A stretch of 7,034 nucleotides of DNA from DATJXG01 sp035500455 (GTDB taxonomy: Bacteria; Acidobacteriota; Terriglobia; Terriglobales; Acidobacteriaceae). Positions 6,351 through 7,034 of this stretch are shown piece by piece. The stretch's first letter is position 1. Every line of letters begins with the position of its first letter. Below the pieces are notes generated by a model. The model saw only the letters and a list, made by a program, of their open reading frames with translations. It did no database searches and was not told the origin of the DNA. The stretch lies in the NCBI GenBank assembly GCA_035500455.1, contig DATJXG010000184.1:1-7034 (forward strand), in the 5' to 3' direction. The translations under genes and the position numbers were made by a program.

Positions 6351-6469
6351 GTCTCGTAGCGGAGCTCCTCGTTATCCCCGGCCATTCTTTCCGTTCTCGG
6401 AATCTTCCCTAGCGCGTCCTTCGTAAATCGTCCTGGACAAATCGTGTCGACGCCCGACTGCCTTGTTGG
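6351..6469. other. Unique spacer between the two repeat arms
   Basis: These 119 nt show no open frame of note, no tRNA and no convincing promoter; GATAAC on the minus strand is a weak -10 at best. It may contain the thiO promoter. Confidence 0.4.
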
Positions 6470-6514
6470 CTGAAGACTGACGACTGAAGACCGACGACCG
6501 ACGACGGAAGACTG
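6470..6514. repeat. Right arm of the inverted repeat array, next to the tlpA-like stop
   Basis: Positions 6470-6486 are a perfect 17-nt reverse complement of 6312-6328 (CAGTCGTCAGTCTTCAG). The rest (6487-6514) is a diverged array of GACGAC and GAAGAC units. It ends one base from the stop codon of the thioredoxin-like gene, so it would be in that gene's 3' end and could pair with the left arm across 141 nt. Confidence 0.7.
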
Positions 6515-6515
6515 C

Positions 6516-7004
6516 CTACAGCTTGCTCAAGTAGTCCGTAATCTCTGCTGCGTTCCAGTTGACCGGGCCGATGAATTTGCGGCGCATGATGCCGTTGCGG
6601 TCGATGATGTAGGTCTCGGGATACTTGAAAGTGCCGTAAAGTTGGCTGCTTTTTTTGCTATCGTCGCGCACGGTGAGCAGATCGACTTTGTAGTTCTTGA
6701 GGAACTGGTGGTAGGCGGCGCCGTCGTCGTCAATGCTGACGGCCAGGACTTCGATGCCTTTGCTGCGCATCTTCTCCTGCATCTGCACCAGGGAGGGCAT
6801 CTCGTCCACGCACGGCGGGCACCAGGTGGCCCAGAAATTCAGCACTACGACGTGGCCGCGAAGCTGGCTCAGGCTCACGGTGCGATCGGCGTCCTGGACG
6901 GTGAAGTTGGGCGCGGGGCTGCCAATGTGCGGGGGTTTGCTGCCGCTGTAGCAGCCGGCGAGGATCAGAAGGAAGAGTCCCAGGGGGACGAATGCGGGTC
7001 GCAC
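6516..7004 (-). CDS. TlpA/ResA-family thiol-disulfide oxidoreductase, lipoprotein
   Basis: This 162-residue thioredoxin-fold protein is probably anchored outside the cytoplasm and reduces or shuffles disulfides, as TlpA and ResA do for cytochrome c or oxidase assembly. The N-terminus has a hydrophobic run ending in the lipobox LAGC, with lipidated Cys at residue 18; Tyr follows, so there is no Asp(+2) inner-membrane retention signal. The mature domain follows the AhpC/TSA-Redoxin layout: APNFTVQDADG-like start (31-40), NFWATWCPPC with active-site Cys62 and Cys65, DEMPSL after it, and the cis-proline at P129 in YPETYIID. The GTG start is required to give the signal peptide, and an in-frame TGA lies seven codons upstream. 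No Shine-Dalgarno site is visible; a TATTAT box ends 6 nt before the GTG. It ends in TAG, one base from a repeat array. Its partner proteins are not in the window. Confidence 0.93.
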   Translation of the reverse strand: MRPAFVPLGLFLLILAGCYSGSKPPHIGSPAPNFTVQDADRTVSLSQLRGHVVVLNFWATWCPPCVDEMPSLVQMQEKMRSKGIEVLAVSIDDDGAAYHQFLKNYKVDLLTVRDDSKKSSQLYGTFKYPETYIIDRNGIMRRKFIGPVNWNAAEITDYLSKL

Positions 7005-7010
7005 ACAGCT

Positions 7011-7016
7011 ATAATA
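7011..7016 (-). promoter_or_regulatory. Possible -10 box directly before the tlpA-like GTG
   Basis: TATTAT on the minus strand (5 of 6 to TATAAT) ends 6 nt before the GTG start. If it is a real -10, transcription would begin at or next to the start codon, giving a leaderless mRNA, which fits the missing Shine-Dalgarno site. The -35 would fall at or beyond the window edge. Confidence 0.3.
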
Positions 7017-7034
7017 ACCAATTCAGACCATGGC

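Noticed and set aside
6297..6514. CRISPR-like array
   Set aside because: Units are only 8 nt with 6-7 nt spacing and the arms are inverted; there are no spacers of CRISPR length and no cas genes.
7023..7034. Possible end of another minus-strand gene (codons ending in TGA at 7023-7025)
   Set aside because: Only three sense codons are visible, so there is nothing to support a call.

Overview
This is a GC-rich, ordinary-looking chromosomal segment from a Gram-negative-type bacterium. Six complete genes lie on the minus strand, so transcription runs right to left, and none is on the plus strand. The lipobox on the thioredoxin-like protein, the GTG and TTG starts, and repeat-rich intergenic gaps (notably 9-nt CGCNGAGNN units) recall Acidobacteriota. 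That assignment rests on remembered genome style and was not searched; confidence is moderate to low.

In transcription order (high to low coordinates): a lipoprotein thiol-disulfide oxidoreductase of the TlpA/ResA family (6516-7004); a 234-nt gap holding an inverted array of CAGTCGTC-type repeats; a ThiO-type glycine oxidase (5196-6281); a 145-nt gap with a GAGA-loop hairpin; a class I SAM methyltransferase resembling gamma-tocopherol methyltransferase (4247-5050); a 146-nt gap with CGCNGAGNN repeats and a dyad near a possible promoter; an ABC exporter ATPase and its two-half membrane permease, overlapping by 4 nt (3219-4100 and 1615-3222); a 135-nt gap with a GC-rich hairpin and a promoter candidate; an M20 carnosinase-like dipeptidase (100-1479); and a 99-nt tail with a 9-nt-periodic imperfect hairpin.

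Only the ABC pair is clearly an operon. The other genes are separated by 135-234 nt gaps, each holding a palindrome or repeat, and look like independent housekeeping or accessory functions: extracytoplasmic redox, the dehydroglycine branch of thiamine synthesis, small-molecule methylation, export and dipeptide turnover. Nothing ties them into one pathway.

I found no tRNA, rRNA, CRISPR array, transposase, phage gene or defence system. The most notable content is the intergenic repeats: each of the five gaps carries a repeat or palindrome, of at least four sequence types, mostly just 3' of a stop codon. No gap exceeds 300 nt. I see no evidence of a previously undescribed multi-gene system.
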